Assembly: GCA_947038155.1 (NCBI GenBank) | Contig: CAMQVH010000010.1 | Location: 1-64,000, forward strand | DNA from: an uncultured Bacteroides sp. | GTDB taxonomy: Bacteria; Bacteroidota; Bacteroidia; Bacteroidales; Bacteroidaceae | Direction: 5' to 3' | DNA: 64,000 bases | Shown here: one piece after another, positions 27,821 through 36,570 of the stretch | How the letters are laid out: every line of letters begins with the position of its first letter | How positions within the stretch are numbered: position 1 is the first letter of the stretch | The notes under the pieces: model-generated | Databases searched by the model: none | What the model was told of the DNA's origin: nothing | The model's input: only the letters and a program-made list of their open reading frames with translations | Made by a program: the position numbers and the translations under genes

Positions 27821-28789
27821 TCACTTCATCTTACACCCATCTGCCAGACGGTATCCACGAAGCAATTCATCCGTTTTCAGACGTTTTTTGCCGGGGAACT
27901 GTAATGAAAGGATAGATACAAATCCATCCGATGCAGCCACCTTAATGTATTTCTTTCCATCCGACACAATCGTTCCGGCAGGCAGTTGGTGAGATTCGAT
28001 ATTCTTCTCTGTTTCAAAGACTTTCACAACTATGGTTTCGCCTTCGGGAGTGGTGAGTTCGCTCCAGGCAGCGGGATAAGGGGATAGTCCGCGGATAAAA
28101 TCATAGACATTCTTCACCGGTTGGTTCCAGTCAATCCGGCAGGTATCCTTGAATATTTTCGGAGCCGGACGGAGTTCGCCAACCACAGCCATTTCTTCTT
28201 GGGGTATCGGTTTCACCGTACCGTTCAAGATGGCATCAACCGTTTCGACAACCAACTTTCCGCCTAACAGCATCAGTTTATCGTGCACCACTTCCACATT
28301 ATCCGTATCCGCGATAGGCACACGGACTTGCTGAATCACCTCTCCGGTATCTATCTCATGCTTCAGGAAGAAAGTAGTGATACCTGTTTCCGTATCTCCG
28401 TTTATCACTGCCCAATTGATGGGAGCAGCCCCGCGATATTGGGGAAGCAGAGACGCATGAAGATTGAAAGTGCCCAGTCGTGGCATATTCCATACCACCT
28501 CCGGCAACATACGAAAGGCGACTACAATCTGTAAATCGGCTTTCCATTCACGCAACGCTTTCACAAACGCCTCATTCTTCAGTTTTTCCGGTTGAAGCAA
28601 TGGCAAATTCTGTTCGAGCGCATATTGCTTGACAGGAGAATACTGTATTTTATGTCCACGTCCGGCAGGTTTGTCGGGCATCGTTATCACCCCCACAACG
28701 TTGTAACCACCTTCTACTAACTGCCGCAAGGCCTCCACCGCAAAATCGGGAGTACCCATATATACTATTCTTAAGTCTTCTTTTTTCAT
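27821..28789 (-). CDS. fmt: Methionyl-tRNA formyltransferase
   Basis: Fmt formylates initiator Met-tRNA with 10-formyl-tetrahydrofolate. I use the Met at 28789 (322 residues), which puts the usual start KKEDLRIVYMGTPDFA at the N-terminus; the longer frame from 28828 adds 13 atypical residues. The catalytic segment is NLHASLLPQYRGAAPINWA followed by GDTETGITTFFLKHEIDTGEVI. The C-terminal OB domain (about 205-322) ends in GYRLADGC. It begins 47 bp after the ClC gene on the same strand. Confidence 0.95.
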   Translation of the reverse strand: MKKEDLRIVYMGTPDFAVEALRQLVEGGYNVVGVITMPDKPAGRGHKIQYSPVKQYALEQNLPLLQPEKLKNEAFVKALREWKADLQIVVAFRMLPEVVWNMPRLGTFNLHASLLPQYRGAAPINWAVINGDTETGITTFFLKHEIDTGEVIQQVRVPIADTDNVEVVHDKLMLLGGKLVVETVDAILNGTVKPIPQEEMAVVGELRPAPKIFKDTCRIDWNQPVKNVYDFIRGLSPYPAAWSELTTPEGETIVVKVFETEKNIESHQLPAGTIVSDGKKYIKVAASDGFVSILSLQFPGKKRLKTDELLRGYRLADGCKMK

Positions 28790-28836
28790 AATCACCTTAT
28801 TATCTGCATAGAAACCTGGCTCCGGCACCTTGCCGG

Positions 28837-30630
28837 CTAATCCTCCGAGAAATGTACCAGTACTTGCCGGTATGAGTTAAATATCTTCGATTTAGAGACA
28901 AATCCTTCATAGCGTCCTTCCTCGTCAACTACGGGAAGATTCCAGGCTTTGGTGTCGTCAAACGTCTGCATTACCTGTTCCATCCCGTCTGTATTGAATA
29001 TCTTGGCAGGAGCAGATACCATCAACTTGTTAACGGTGAAACGATGGTAAAGTTCTTGCCGGAACATGATGTTGCGGATATCGTCAAGCAGGACAATACC
29101 CAATAGTTCGCCTGTTTTCTTATCCGTCACGGGGAACACATTCCGATGAGAAGCGGCAATACCTTTCACCAATTCGCCCAAATCCATTTCGGGATGCACA
29201 ACCACAAAATCTTTTTCCACCACATTCTCCATTTTCATCAGCGTCAGCACCGCCTTGTCTTTGTGATGTGTTAGCAGTTGCCCCCTCTTTGCCAAACGCA
29301 TGGAGTAGATACTATGAGGTTCAAACGCGATAATCGTTAAATATGAACTGACAGATACAATCATCAGCGGAAGGAACAAATCATATCCGCCGGTCAGTTC
29401 GGCTATCAGGAACACTCCGGTCAAGGGTGCGTGCATAACGCCGCTCATTACCCCTGCCATTCCCATCAAAGCGAAATTCTTCTCAGGCAGATAGACAGAG
29501 AATGCAAAGTCATTACTGAAATGTGAGAACACAAATCCGGCGATACACCCCAGATAAAGCGAAGGAGCAAAGATACCGCCACAACCGCCGCCACCGTTCG
29601 TCGCACTGGACGCAAACACCTTCAGCAGAATAATCAACATCAGATATACCAAGAGCAGGCTACCATAACCATAGAATATCGAATTGTTCATGACCGTATC
29701 CCACTCCTCGGCAGACGTACCGTTCAGCAGAAGATTAATCGTATCGTATCCTTCGCCGTAGAGGGGTGGGAAAAGGAAAATCAACACGCTCAACATCGCA
29801 CCCCCGAAGGCTAATTTTTTATAAGGATTATTGAGTTTGCCGAAAACACCTTCCACCGAGTTCATGCTACGGGTGAAGTAGAGAGAAATCAGTCCGCAAA
29901 AGATACCCAACAGAATAACGTAAGGAATACGTTCCAACTCAAACGGCTGGTCGAGATGAAACTTGAACATGGCTTCCGTACCGGTAGTTATATAAGAAAC
30001 GGTAGCCGCCGTCACAGCCGAAATCAGCAAAGGGAGCAACGAAGACATGGTGAGGTCGATCATCAGCACTTCCAGCGTAAATACCAGTCCGGCAATCGGG
30101 GCTTTAAAGATACCGGCAACGGCACCTGCCGCTCCGCAACCGACAAGTAACATCAGCGTACGGTGCTCCATCTTGAATATGCTTCCCAAATTGGAACCGA
30201 TAGCTGAACCCGTCAGCACAATCGGGGCCTCTGCTCCTACCGATCCACCGAATCCGATGGTTATCGCACTGGCGATGATAGACGACCAGATATTATGCCG
30301 TTTGATACGACCTTGCCGGCGGGAAATAGCATATAAGATTTTGGTGACTCCATGACTGATGTCATCTTTAACGATGTTGCGCACAAACCAGCCCGCCAGG
30401 AAAATTCCGACAACCGGATATACCAGATACAGGTAGTTGGCTTCCGTTACATTAAAATTATCAGTCAAGAAATTCTGTATCTGATGGATAAAGAACTTCA
30501 ATATCAAAGCTGCAAACGCTGTGAAGATTCCGACCAGGAAACTTAATATCAGGATAAACTGCTTTTCCTTTATATTAGCTTCCCGCCACTTGATGCAACG
30601 CTGTAATAAACTCTGTTTTTCCTCTTTCAT
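28837..30630 (-). CDS. ClC-family chloride channel/transporter with CBS domains
   Basis: This is an inner-membrane protein of 597 residues. The ClC core (about 20-440) has GFGGSVGAEAP, which matches the GxEGP element and holds the gating glutamate, and GGCGGIFAP, which matches GxFxP. The second-position Ser motif is weaker (ISHGVTK). Two CBS domains follow (about 455-590), which in other ClC proteins bind adenine nucleotides. Family members exchange chloride or fluoride with protons; the ion is not determined here. Its ATG shares base 30630 with the stop of the upstream tsaC-like gene, so translation is probably coupled. Confidence 0.92.
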   Translation of the reverse strand: MKEEKQSLLQRCIKWREANIKEKQFILILSFLVGIFTAFAALILKFFIHQIQNFLTDNFNVTEANYLYLVYPVVGIFLAGWFVRNIVKDDISHGVTKILYAISRRQGRIKRHNIWSSIIASAITIGFGGSVGAEAPIVLTGSAIGSNLGSIFKMEHRTLMLLVGCGAAGAVAGIFKAPIAGLVFTLEVLMIDLTMSSLLPLLISAVTAATVSYITTGTEAMFKFHLDQPFELERIPYVILLGIFCGLISLYFTRSMNSVEGVFGKLNNPYKKLAFGGAMLSVLIFLFPPLYGEGYDTINLLLNGTSAEEWDTVMNNSIFYGYGSLLLVYLMLIILLKVFASSATNGGGGCGGIFAPSLYLGCIAGFVFSHFSNDFAFSVYLPEKNFALMGMAGVMSGVMHAPLTGVFLIAELTGGYDLFLPLMIVSVSSYLTIIAFEPHSIYSMRLAKRGQLLTHHKDKAVLTLMKMENVVEKDFVVVHPEMDLGELVKGIAASHRNVFPVTDKKTGELLGIVLLDDIRNIMFRQELYHRFTVNKLMVSAPAKIFNTDGMEQVMQTFDDTKAWNLPVVDEEGRYEGFVSKSKIFNSYRQVLVHFSED

Positions 30631-31193
30631 TATTCACGAATTATCTTAATCACTCCACCTTTGTCCAACTTAATAATACTTGAAGGTTTCGGCCGGTTCA
30701 TATCATCCTGACGGAAGCTTACGATATAATCTACCGCCGATTTGATTTCATCGCTGATTTCGCTGAAATTGGCAGCACCGGGCTGCCCGCTCACATTCGC
30801 CGATGTAGAGACAATCGCTTTACGGAACCGTTGACAGAGGCGTTTTGAGAACTCCTCGTTTGTCACACGGATACCCACACTTCCGTCTTCCGCCAACAGA
30901 TTCGGAGCCAAATGACGTGCACCAGAATAAATTATCGTCAACGGCTTGTCGGCAACTTCAATCAAGTCCCATGCTACATTGGGTACATCCTGTACATAAA
31001 AATCCACCTTCACAGGAGTATCAACCAACACAAGCATCGCCTTGCTGTCCGCACGTTTCTTTATCTCATATACACGACGCACAGCTTCTTCGTTAGTCGC
31101 ATCGCAGCCTATTCCCCAAACGGTATCGGTAGGATAAAGGATGACTCCCCCTTCATTCATCACCTGACAGGCTTTTTTAATATCTTCTATCAT
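30630..31193 (-). CDS. Threonylcarbamoyl-AMP synthase (Sua5/YrdC/YwlC family)
   Basis: This enzyme makes threonylcarbamoyl-AMP from Thr, bicarbonate and ATP for the t6A37 modification of ANN-decoding tRNAs. The family core is seen: GGVILYPTDTVWGIGCDA and YEIKKRADSKAMLVLV near the N-terminus, then SVGIRV and VSTSANVSGQPG. I choose the Met at 31193 (187 residues), not 31223. A TAnnTTTG promoter box at 31225-31232 would place transcription start near 31218, inside the longer frame, and Bacteroides homologues usually begin MIEDIKKA. Confidence 0.9.
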   Translation of the reverse strand: MIEDIKKACQVMNEGGVILYPTDTVWGIGCDATNEEAVRRVYEIKKRADSKAMLVLVDTPVKVDFYVQDVPNVAWDLIEVADKPLTIIYSGARHLAPNLLAEDGSVGIRVTNEEFSKRLCQRFRKAIVSTSANVSGQPGAANFSEISDEIKSAVDYIVSFRQDDMNRPKPSSIIKLDKGGVIKIIRE

Positions 31194-31224
31194 TTCTTGG
31201 TTAATTTCTGTTGAGAATAACACG

Positions 31225-31241
31225 CAAAAGTACTAATTTTG
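31225..31241. promoter_or_regulatory. Back-to-back promoters for the tsaC-like and thioesterase genes
   Basis: The minus strand has TACTTTTG (31225-31232) facing the tsaC-like gene, and the plus strand has TAATTTTG (31234-31241) facing the thioesterase gene. Both match TAnnTTTG and are one base apart, so two RNA polymerases would compete for the site. The boxes also help to fix both start codons: 31193 on the minus strand, 31272 on the plus strand. Confidence 0.55.
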
Positions 31242-31271
31242 CGCCGAATTCAAAAAGATTAAGTGAAAACA

Positions 31272-31703
31272 ATGGAAGAAATCGTATTTCACCATACATT
31301 GCCTATTCAGTTGCGCTTCAATGACGTAGACAAATTCGGTCATGTCAACAACACCGTTTATTTCTCTTTTTATGATTTGGGAAAGACCGAATACTTCGCC
31401 TCGGTATGTCCGGGAGTGGATTGGGAGAAGATTGGCATTGTGGTCGTTCATATCGAAGCGGATTTCGTCAAGCAGATTTTCGCGTCAGACCATATCGCTG
31501 TGCAGACGGCTGTTTCCAAGATAGGCACGAAGAGTTTTCATCTCATCCAACGGGTAATAGACACGAAAACGAACGAGGTAAAATGTATCTGTAAGTCTGT
31601 CATGGTGACTTTCGACCTGGAGAAACATGAATCCATGCCACTGACGGAAGAATGGATAGAGGCGATATGTAATTATGAAGAGCGGGATTTGCAGAAAGCG
31701 TAA
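31272..31703 (+). CDS. Acyl-CoA thioesterase, hot-dog fold (4HBT type)
   Basis: This cytosolic protein of 143 residues starts at ATG 31272; a GTG three codons earlier (31263) is the alternative. The motif RFNDVDKFGHVNNTVYFSFYD is the catalytic helix of the 4-hydroxybenzoyl-CoA/acyl-CoA thioesterase family (Asp near 16, GHVNN). It hydrolyses an acyl thioester of unknown chain. It lies 145 bp before the aryl polyene operon and has its own promoter, so it may be a housekeeping neighbour; the cluster encodes another thioesterase of its own. Confidence 0.85.
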   Translation: MEEIVFHHTLPIQLRFNDVDKFGHVNNTVYFSFYDLGKTEYFASVCPGVDWEKIGIVVVHIEADFVKQIFASDHIAVQTAVSKIGTKSFHLIQRVIDTKTNEVKCICKSVMVTFDLEKHESMPLTEEWIEAICNYEERDLQKA

Positions 31704-31802
31704 ATTGGATATCTCATAAATAATGGGATACCAAACAAGCAAAACCAGTTTCTTTGAAAAAGTTTTATTTTGATTCATGTCAGCTATATAACAGAAAACA
31801 CC

Positions 31803-31810
31803 TATCTTTG
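31803..31810 (+). promoter_or_regulatory. Promoter -7 box of the aryl polyene operon
   Basis: TATCTTTG matches TAnnTTTG perfectly, 38 bp before the ammonia-lyase start at 31849. The nearest TTTG upstream (31769-31772) is about 30 bp away, further than the usual -33 spacing, so the promoter may be weak or activator-dependent. I see no other perfect box at gene boundaries until 54791, which fits a single long operon. Confidence 0.55.
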
Positions 31811-31848
31811 CACTTTATTACTAAGGCATAAAATATCTAGTACAGAAA

Positions 31849-33372
31849 ATGATAGCTGACAAAAGTATAAATTTAGATACCCTTTATAAAGTATTGTTTG
31901 AAGACGAGAAACTGGAACTCTCCGAAGAATGTATTCGAAAAGTAGAGGAAAGTTTCAATTTCCTGCAATCTTTCTCCAGTGATAAGATTATTTATGGTAT
32001 CAATACCGGGTTCGGCCCGATGGCACAATACAGAATAGAAGACCAGTCATTGATTGAGCTTCAATACAATATCATCCGAAGCCACTCTACCGGTGCCGGA
32101 AAACCGCTCCCCGAACTTTATGTGAAAGCAGCTATGATTGCCCGCCTGTACACTTTCCTGCAAGGAAAATCGGGAGTGCACGTGGAACTGGTATCGCTTC
32201 TTTCCGAATTTATCAATCGTGGCATATCCCCTTTTATCCCCGAACACGGAAGCGTAGGCGCCAGCGGCGACCTCGTACAACTGGCTCACATAGCCCTGAC
32301 ATTGATAGGAGAAGGAGAAGTCTTCTATCAGGGAAAATTGCGTGATGCCGCCACCGTACTCCGGGAAAATGGCCTGAAACCCTTCTCTATGCGTATCCGT
32401 GAAGGATTATCCGTAACCAACGGAACTTCCGTAATGACAGGAATCGGCATCGTCAACCTGATTTATGCCCGAAAACTGCTTCGCTGGTCGGTAGCCGCTT
32501 CCGTTATGATGAACGAAATCGCCGCCTCTTACGATGACTTTATGGCTCAGGCACTGAACGAAGCCAAACATCACCGCGGGCAACAAGAAATTGCCGCTAT
32601 GATGCGGGAATGGGTAAGTGGCAGCCAATGCGTGCTCCAAAGAGAGAACGAACTGTATAACCAAGTACACAAAGAAAAAATCTTCGAACATAAAGTACAG
32701 CCTTATTACTCTCTGCGCTGTGTGCCGCAGATACTCGGTCCTATTTATGACGAACTGGAGAATGCGGAAGAAGTATTAATCAATGAGATAAACTCCGCTT
32801 GCGACAATCCGATTGTCGACCCGGAAACACAGAATATTTATCATGGCGGCAATTTCCATGGAGACTATATCTCCTTCGAAATGGACAAACTGAAAATCGC
32901 CGTGACCAAGCTCACTATGCTTTGCGAAAGACAAATCAACTATTTGTTCCATGACCGCATCAACGGCATTCTGCCGCCATTTGTCAATTTAGGAGTGTTG
33001 GGACTGAATTACGGTCTGCAGGCATCCCAGTTCACGGCAACGTCCACCACCGCCGAGTGCCAGACCTTATCGAACCCGATGTACGTCCACAGTATCCCCA
33101 ATAACAATGATAATCAGGATATTGTCAGCATGGGTACTAACTCCGCCTTATTAGCAAAAACTGTCATTGAGAATTCCTATCAGGTGATGGCTATTCAGTT
33201 CATGGGGATGGCACAGGCTGTCGACTATCTGAAGATACAGGAGAAACTAAGTCCGAAAAGCCGGCAGGTTTACGATGAAATCCGTAGCTTCTTCCCTGTC
33301 TTCACCAATGACACACCTAAATATAAAGAGATAGAAGCTATGATAGCTTATCTCAAAAAAGAAAATAAATAA
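31849..33372 (+). CDS. Aromatic amino acid ammonia-lyase, probably tyrosine ammonia-lyase
   Basis: The enzyme eliminates ammonia from an aromatic amino acid, giving a cinnamate-type acid. At 507 residues it fits the bacterial family. The MIO cofactor forms from Ala138-Ser139-Gly140 (GSVGASGDL) and the catalytic Tyr is Tyr49 (YGINTGFG). Residues Ser78-His79 look histidase-like. However, the surrounding QYNIIRSHSTGAGKPL and the block SNPMYVHSIPNNNDNQDIVSMGTNS closely resemble the flavobacterial tyrosine ammonia-lyase from F. johnsoniae as I remember it. No other hut genes are nearby, and the gene opens a polyketide-type cluster. p-Coumarate as polyene starter is therefore the best inference. 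Confidence 0.85.
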   Translation: MIADKSINLDTLYKVLFEDEKLELSEECIRKVEESFNFLQSFSSDKIIYGINTGFGPMAQYRIEDQSLIELQYNIIRSHSTGAGKPLPELYVKAAMIARLYTFLQGKSGVHVELVSLLSEFINRGISPFIPEHGSVGASGDLVQLAHIALTLIGEGEVFYQGKLRDAATVLRENGLKPFSMRIREGLSVTNGTSVMTGIGIVNLIYARKLLRWSVAASVMMNEIAASYDDFMAQALNEAKHHRGQQEIAAMMREWVSGSQCVLQRENELYNQVHKEKIFEHKVQPYYSLRCVPQILGPIYDELENAEEVLINEINSACDNPIVDPETQNIYHGGNFHGDYISFEMDKLKIAVTKLTMLCERQINYLFHDRINGILPPFVNLGVLGLNYGLQASQFTATSTTAECQTLSNPMYVHSIPNNNDNQDIVSMGTNSALLAKTVIENSYQVMAIQFMGMAQAVDYLKIQEKLSPKSRQVYDEIRSFFPVFTNDTPKYKEIEAMIAYLKKENK

Positions 33373-33373
33373 G

Positions 33374-34102
33374 ATGAAATACGCATTAGTAACCGGTGGA
33401 AGCCGAGGTATCGGTCGTGCCGTCAGTTGCAAACTGGCGGAAATGGGCTACTTTATACTTATCAATTATCAGAGTAACGACGCGGAAGCGGAAAAGACAT
33501 TGCAATCAGTACGGGAGAAAGGGAGCGACGGCGAATTGATGAAGTTCGACGTCACTGATTCCGAAGCGATTGCCGTTGCTTTAGGCAACTGGTCTTCACT
33601 GCATCCCGACGAATATATCGAAGTGCTGGTCAATAATGCGGGCATCCGCAAAGACAACCTGATGTTATGGATGACGGGCGAAGAATGGAGTAAAGTGCTC
33701 GACATCAGCCTGAACGGTTTCTTCCATGTGACACAGCCTTTATTGAAGAACATGTTGGTGAAACGCTACGGGCGTATCGTGAATATCGTATCCCTGTCGG
33801 GCATCCAGGGAATGCCGGGACAAACCAATTACTCGGCAGCCAAAGGCGGCGTGATTGCCGCAACCAAAGCGCTGGCACAGGAAGTAGCCAAGAAGAAAGT
33901 GACAGTCAACGCGGTGGCTCCGGGATTTATCCGCACGGACATGACAGAAGGTATTGACGAAAACGAATGGAAGAAGCATATCCCGGCGGGACGTTTCGGA
34001 ACTCCGGAAGAAGTGGCCGACCTGGTCGGTTTCCTGGCATCTCCGGCATCATCCTACATCACGGGAGAGGTGATTTCCATCAACGGCGGACTATATACTT
34101 AA
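33374..34102 (+). CDS. 3-oxoacyl-ACP reductase (FabG/ApeQ-like)
   Basis: This short-chain dehydrogenase of 242 residues reduces beta-ketoacyl-ACP to beta-hydroxyacyl-ACP with NADPH. It has TGGSRGIG at 8-15 for cofactor binding, NNAG near 90, Tyr153 and Lys157 of the catalytic YxxxK (NYSAAK) with the serine motif VSLSG upstream, and SPASSYITGEVISINGG at the end. Its start is one base after the ammonia-lyase stop. In aryl polyene clusters one such reductase serves all extension cycles. Confidence 0.9.
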   Translation: MKYALVTGGSRGIGRAVSCKLAEMGYFILINYQSNDAEAEKTLQSVREKGSDGELMKFDVTDSEAIAVALGNWSSLHPDEYIEVLVNNAGIRKDNLMLWMTGEEWSKVLDISLNGFFHVTQPLLKNMLVKRYGRIVNIVSLSGIQGMPGQTNYSAAKGGVIAATKALAQEVAKKKVTVNAVAPGFIRTDMTEGIDENEWKKHIPAGRFGTPEEVADLVGFLASPASSYITGEVISINGGLYT

Positions 34103-34130
34103 AAACAAAAGCATAGAATAGACTAAAATA

Positions 34131-35354
34131 ATGAAAAGAGTTGTTATCACGGGAATGGGGATTTATTCTTGCATCGGCAAGAACCTGGATGAAGTAAAAG
34201 ACTCACTATACAATGGGAAATCGGGCATCGGCATAGACCCGGTACGGAAAGAACTAGGTTATTTTTCCGCACTTACAGGTATTTTGGAACGTCCCGACCT
34301 GAAAAAGTTACTGGACCGGCGCAAACGTCATTGCCTGCCGGAACAGGGAGAATATGCTTATCTCGCGACGTTAGAGGCTTTCCGCAATGCCGGCATTGAT
34401 GAAGCTTTCCTCGAAAGCAACGAAGTCGGCATCCTGTACGGCAACGACAGCAGTGCCGCCCCTGTCATCAATGCGGTGGACATTATCCGTGAAAAGAAGA
34501 ATACGGCACTAGTCGGTTCTGGTTCCATCTTCCAGTCGATGAACTCTACCGTGACAATGAACCTGTCTGTCATTTTCAAGCTAAGGGGTGTCAATTTTAC
34601 CATCGCAGGAGCCTGCGCCAGCGGTTCGCATGCCATCGGTATGGGATATCTGCTTATCAAATCGGGATTGCAGGACTGTATCTTATGCGGCGGCGCGCAG
34701 GAAGTGAACCCGTATGCCGTAGGTAGTTTTGACGGGTTAAGCGCTTTCTCCACCCAGGAAGCAGAACCGGAAAAGGCTTCGAAACCTTTCGATAAGCGAC
34801 GGGACGGACTGATACCAAGCGGTGGAGCCGCCAGTCTGGTGCTCGAAAGCTACGAATCTGCCGTGAAAAGAGGCGCGCCTATTCTGGCTGAAGTGGTCGG
34901 ATACGGTTTTTCATCCAATGGTGAACATATTTCCGTACCGAATGTAGACGGACCCAGGCGTTCTTTGCAAATGGCAATCAAGGATGCAGGTATTGCGCTC
35001 GAACGTATCAAATATATCAATGCGCACGCCACTTCAACCCCGGTAGGCGACTTGAACGAAGCGAAAGCCATCGCGGAAGTATTTGCCGGACACCGCCCAT
35101 ATGTAGCTTCCACCAAGTCCATGACAGGACATGAGATGTGGATGGCGGGTGCCAGTGAGGTAATCTACTCCACCCTGATGATGAACAACAGTTTCATCGC
35201 TCCCAATCTCAACTTTGAGGAGCCGGACGAAGCCTCGGCGCAGTTGAACATTCCGGCGCAACGGGTAGACTTGGAGTTCGACACGTTCCTGTCCAACTCC
35301 TTCGGATTCGGTGGAACCAATTCCACTCTGATAGTGCGTAAATTCAATAAATAA
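34131..35354 (+). CDS. Beta-ketoacyl-ACP synthase (KAS II type), complete active site
   Basis: This is a condensing enzyme of 407 residues. The Cys-His-His triad is intact: Cys162 in AGACASGS, His299 in NAHATSTPVGD and His334 in MTGHEMWMAGASE. The glycine-rich NSFGFGGTN closes the protein. It should join malonyl-ACP units to the growing aryl-polyene chain, possibly like ApeO or ApeR of the E. coli cluster. It is followed 20 bp later by an acyl carrier protein. Confidence 0.9.
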   Translation: MKRVVITGMGIYSCIGKNLDEVKDSLYNGKSGIGIDPVRKELGYFSALTGILERPDLKKLLDRRKRHCLPEQGEYAYLATLEAFRNAGIDEAFLESNEVGILYGNDSSAAPVINAVDIIREKKNTALVGSGSIFQSMNSTVTMNLSVIFKLRGVNFTIAGACASGSHAIGMGYLLIKSGLQDCILCGGAQEVNPYAVGSFDGLSAFSTQEAEPEKASKPFDKRRDGLIPSGGAASLVLESYESAVKRGAPILAEVVGYGFSSNGEHISVPNVDGPRRSLQMAIKDAGIALERIKYINAHATSTPVGDLNEAKAIAEVFAGHRPYVASTKSMTGHEMWMAGASEVIYSTLMMNNSFIAPNLNFEEPDEASAQLNIPAQRVDLEFDTFLSNSFGFGGTNSTLIVRKFNK

Positions 35355-35374
35355 TAGATTAAAAGAGAAACCAT

Positions 35375-35626
35375 ATGACAAACGAAGAAATCATCGAGAA
35401 AATAAGAACCACTCTGGCAGAAGAGTTTGAAGTAGACATCGACGTCATCCAGCCGGACGCACCGCTAATGGAGACTCTCGAACTGGACAGCCTGGACTTG
35501 GTCGACATGGTGGTACTGGTAGAAAAGAATTTCGGATTTAACGTGACCGGACAGGATTTTGCCGGTATCAAGACCTTCCAGGACTTCTACAATCTTGTTA
35601 TTACCCGTATGCAGGAAGCTAAATAA
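35375..35626 (+). CDS. Acyl carrier protein 1
   Basis: This 83-residue four-helix carrier holds the chain on phosphopantetheine. The attachment serine is Ser39 in LELDSLDLVD. The rest is acidic as expected. It is one of two carriers in the cluster; this one lies between a ketosynthase gene and an acyltransferase gene. No phosphopantetheinyl transferase gene is in the window, so activation would rely on one encoded elsewhere. Confidence 0.92.
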   Translation: MTNEEIIEKIRTTLAEEFEVDIDVIQPDAPLMETLELDSLDLVDMVVLVEKNFGFNVTGQDFAGIKTFQDFYNLVITRMQEAK

Positions 35627-35628
35627 GT

Positions 35629-36570
35629 ATGTCAACGTGGAAAGGCAAAACCAGAGGTGGAACATTCGGATACTTATTCTTTATTTATTTGATTAAGTAT
35701 CTGGGCATCACTGCCGCTTATATTTTCTTGAGCCTGGTAGTCCTCTATTTTATACCGTTCGCCCCGAAAGCGACGAAAAGCACCTGGTTTTATGCCCGCC
35801 ACATCCTGAAATACAGCCGGATACGTTCTGTGGGAATGTTGCTGCGCAACTATTACCGGCTGGGACAGATTCTGATTGACAAGGTAGCCATCGGCAACGG
35901 GAAAGCAGACCGGTACCGGTTTGAGTTTGAACGATATCCGGAGTTTCTGCGGTTATTGGACAGCGAACAGGGAGTGATTATGATTGGCGCCCATGTGGGA
36001 AACTGGGAAATAGGCGTTCCTTTCTTTGATGATTACGGAAAGAAAATCAATATCGTGATGTACGATGCCGAGCATCGCAAAATCAAGGAGATGTTGGAGA
36101 AAAACGGGCGGGAGAAGGAATACAAGATTATTCCTGTCAATGAAGACAATCTGACACACGTTTTCCGCATCACCGAAGCGTTGAACAAAAAAGAATATGT
36201 CTGTTTTCAAGGCGACCGCTACCTGAATAAGGAAAAGCTACTGACAGGCAGATTGTTGGGACAGGAAGCCCCCTTCCCTGCCGGACCTTTTCTGCTGGCT
36301 TCGCGAATGAAAGTACCTGTCGTGTTTTATTTCGCCATGCGGGAACCGGGAAGAACGTACCGTTTTCATTTCATCGTGGCGGAGCCGGTGGTACGAAACA
36401 AAGATAAGAAAGCGGAGACTGCTCTGCTCGAACAATATACCATTGCCTTGGAACAGATACTAAAGCGTTATCCGGAACAATGGTTTAATTATTACCCCTT
36501 CTGGGAACCTGCCGGAAAGCAGTCACCAGATTCAAAAGAAAGACAAAAAGATGCAACAGAACAGATATGA
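35629..36570 (+). CDS. Lipid A biosynthesis-type acyltransferase (LpxL/HtrB family, ApeD-like)
   Basis: This inner-membrane acyltransferase of 313 residues has one N-terminal membrane helix (about 12-38). The catalytic HX4E is His122 to Glu127 in GAHVGNWE, and FQGDRY near 195 matches the second family motif. LpxL-type enzymes move acyl groups from ACP to lipid hydroxyls. In aryl polyene clusters such a protein is thought to attach the polyene or a fatty acid to the lipid anchor. It starts two bases after the ACP and overlaps the methyltransferase by 20 bp. Confidence 0.88.
   Translation: MSTWKGKTRGGTFGYLFFIYLIKYLGITAAYIFLSLVVLYFIPFAPKATKSTWFYARHILKYSRIRSVGMLLRNYYRLGQILIDKVAIGNGKADRYRFEFERYPEFLRLLDSEQGVIMIGAHVGNWEIGVPFFDDYGKKINIVMYDAEHRKIKEMLEKNGREKEYKIIPVNEDNLTHVFRITEALNKKEYVCFQGDRYLNKEKLLTGRLLGQEAPFPAGPFLLASRMKVPVVFYFAMREPGRTYRFHFIVAEPVVRNKDKKAETALLEQYTIALEQILKRYPEQWFNYYPFWEPAGKQSPDSKERQKDATEQI

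Noticed and set aside
31849..33372. Histidine utilisation (hut) locus
   Set aside because: Only the lyase is present; no urocanase, imidazolonepropionase or formiminotransferase genes, and the downstream genes are polyketide-type.
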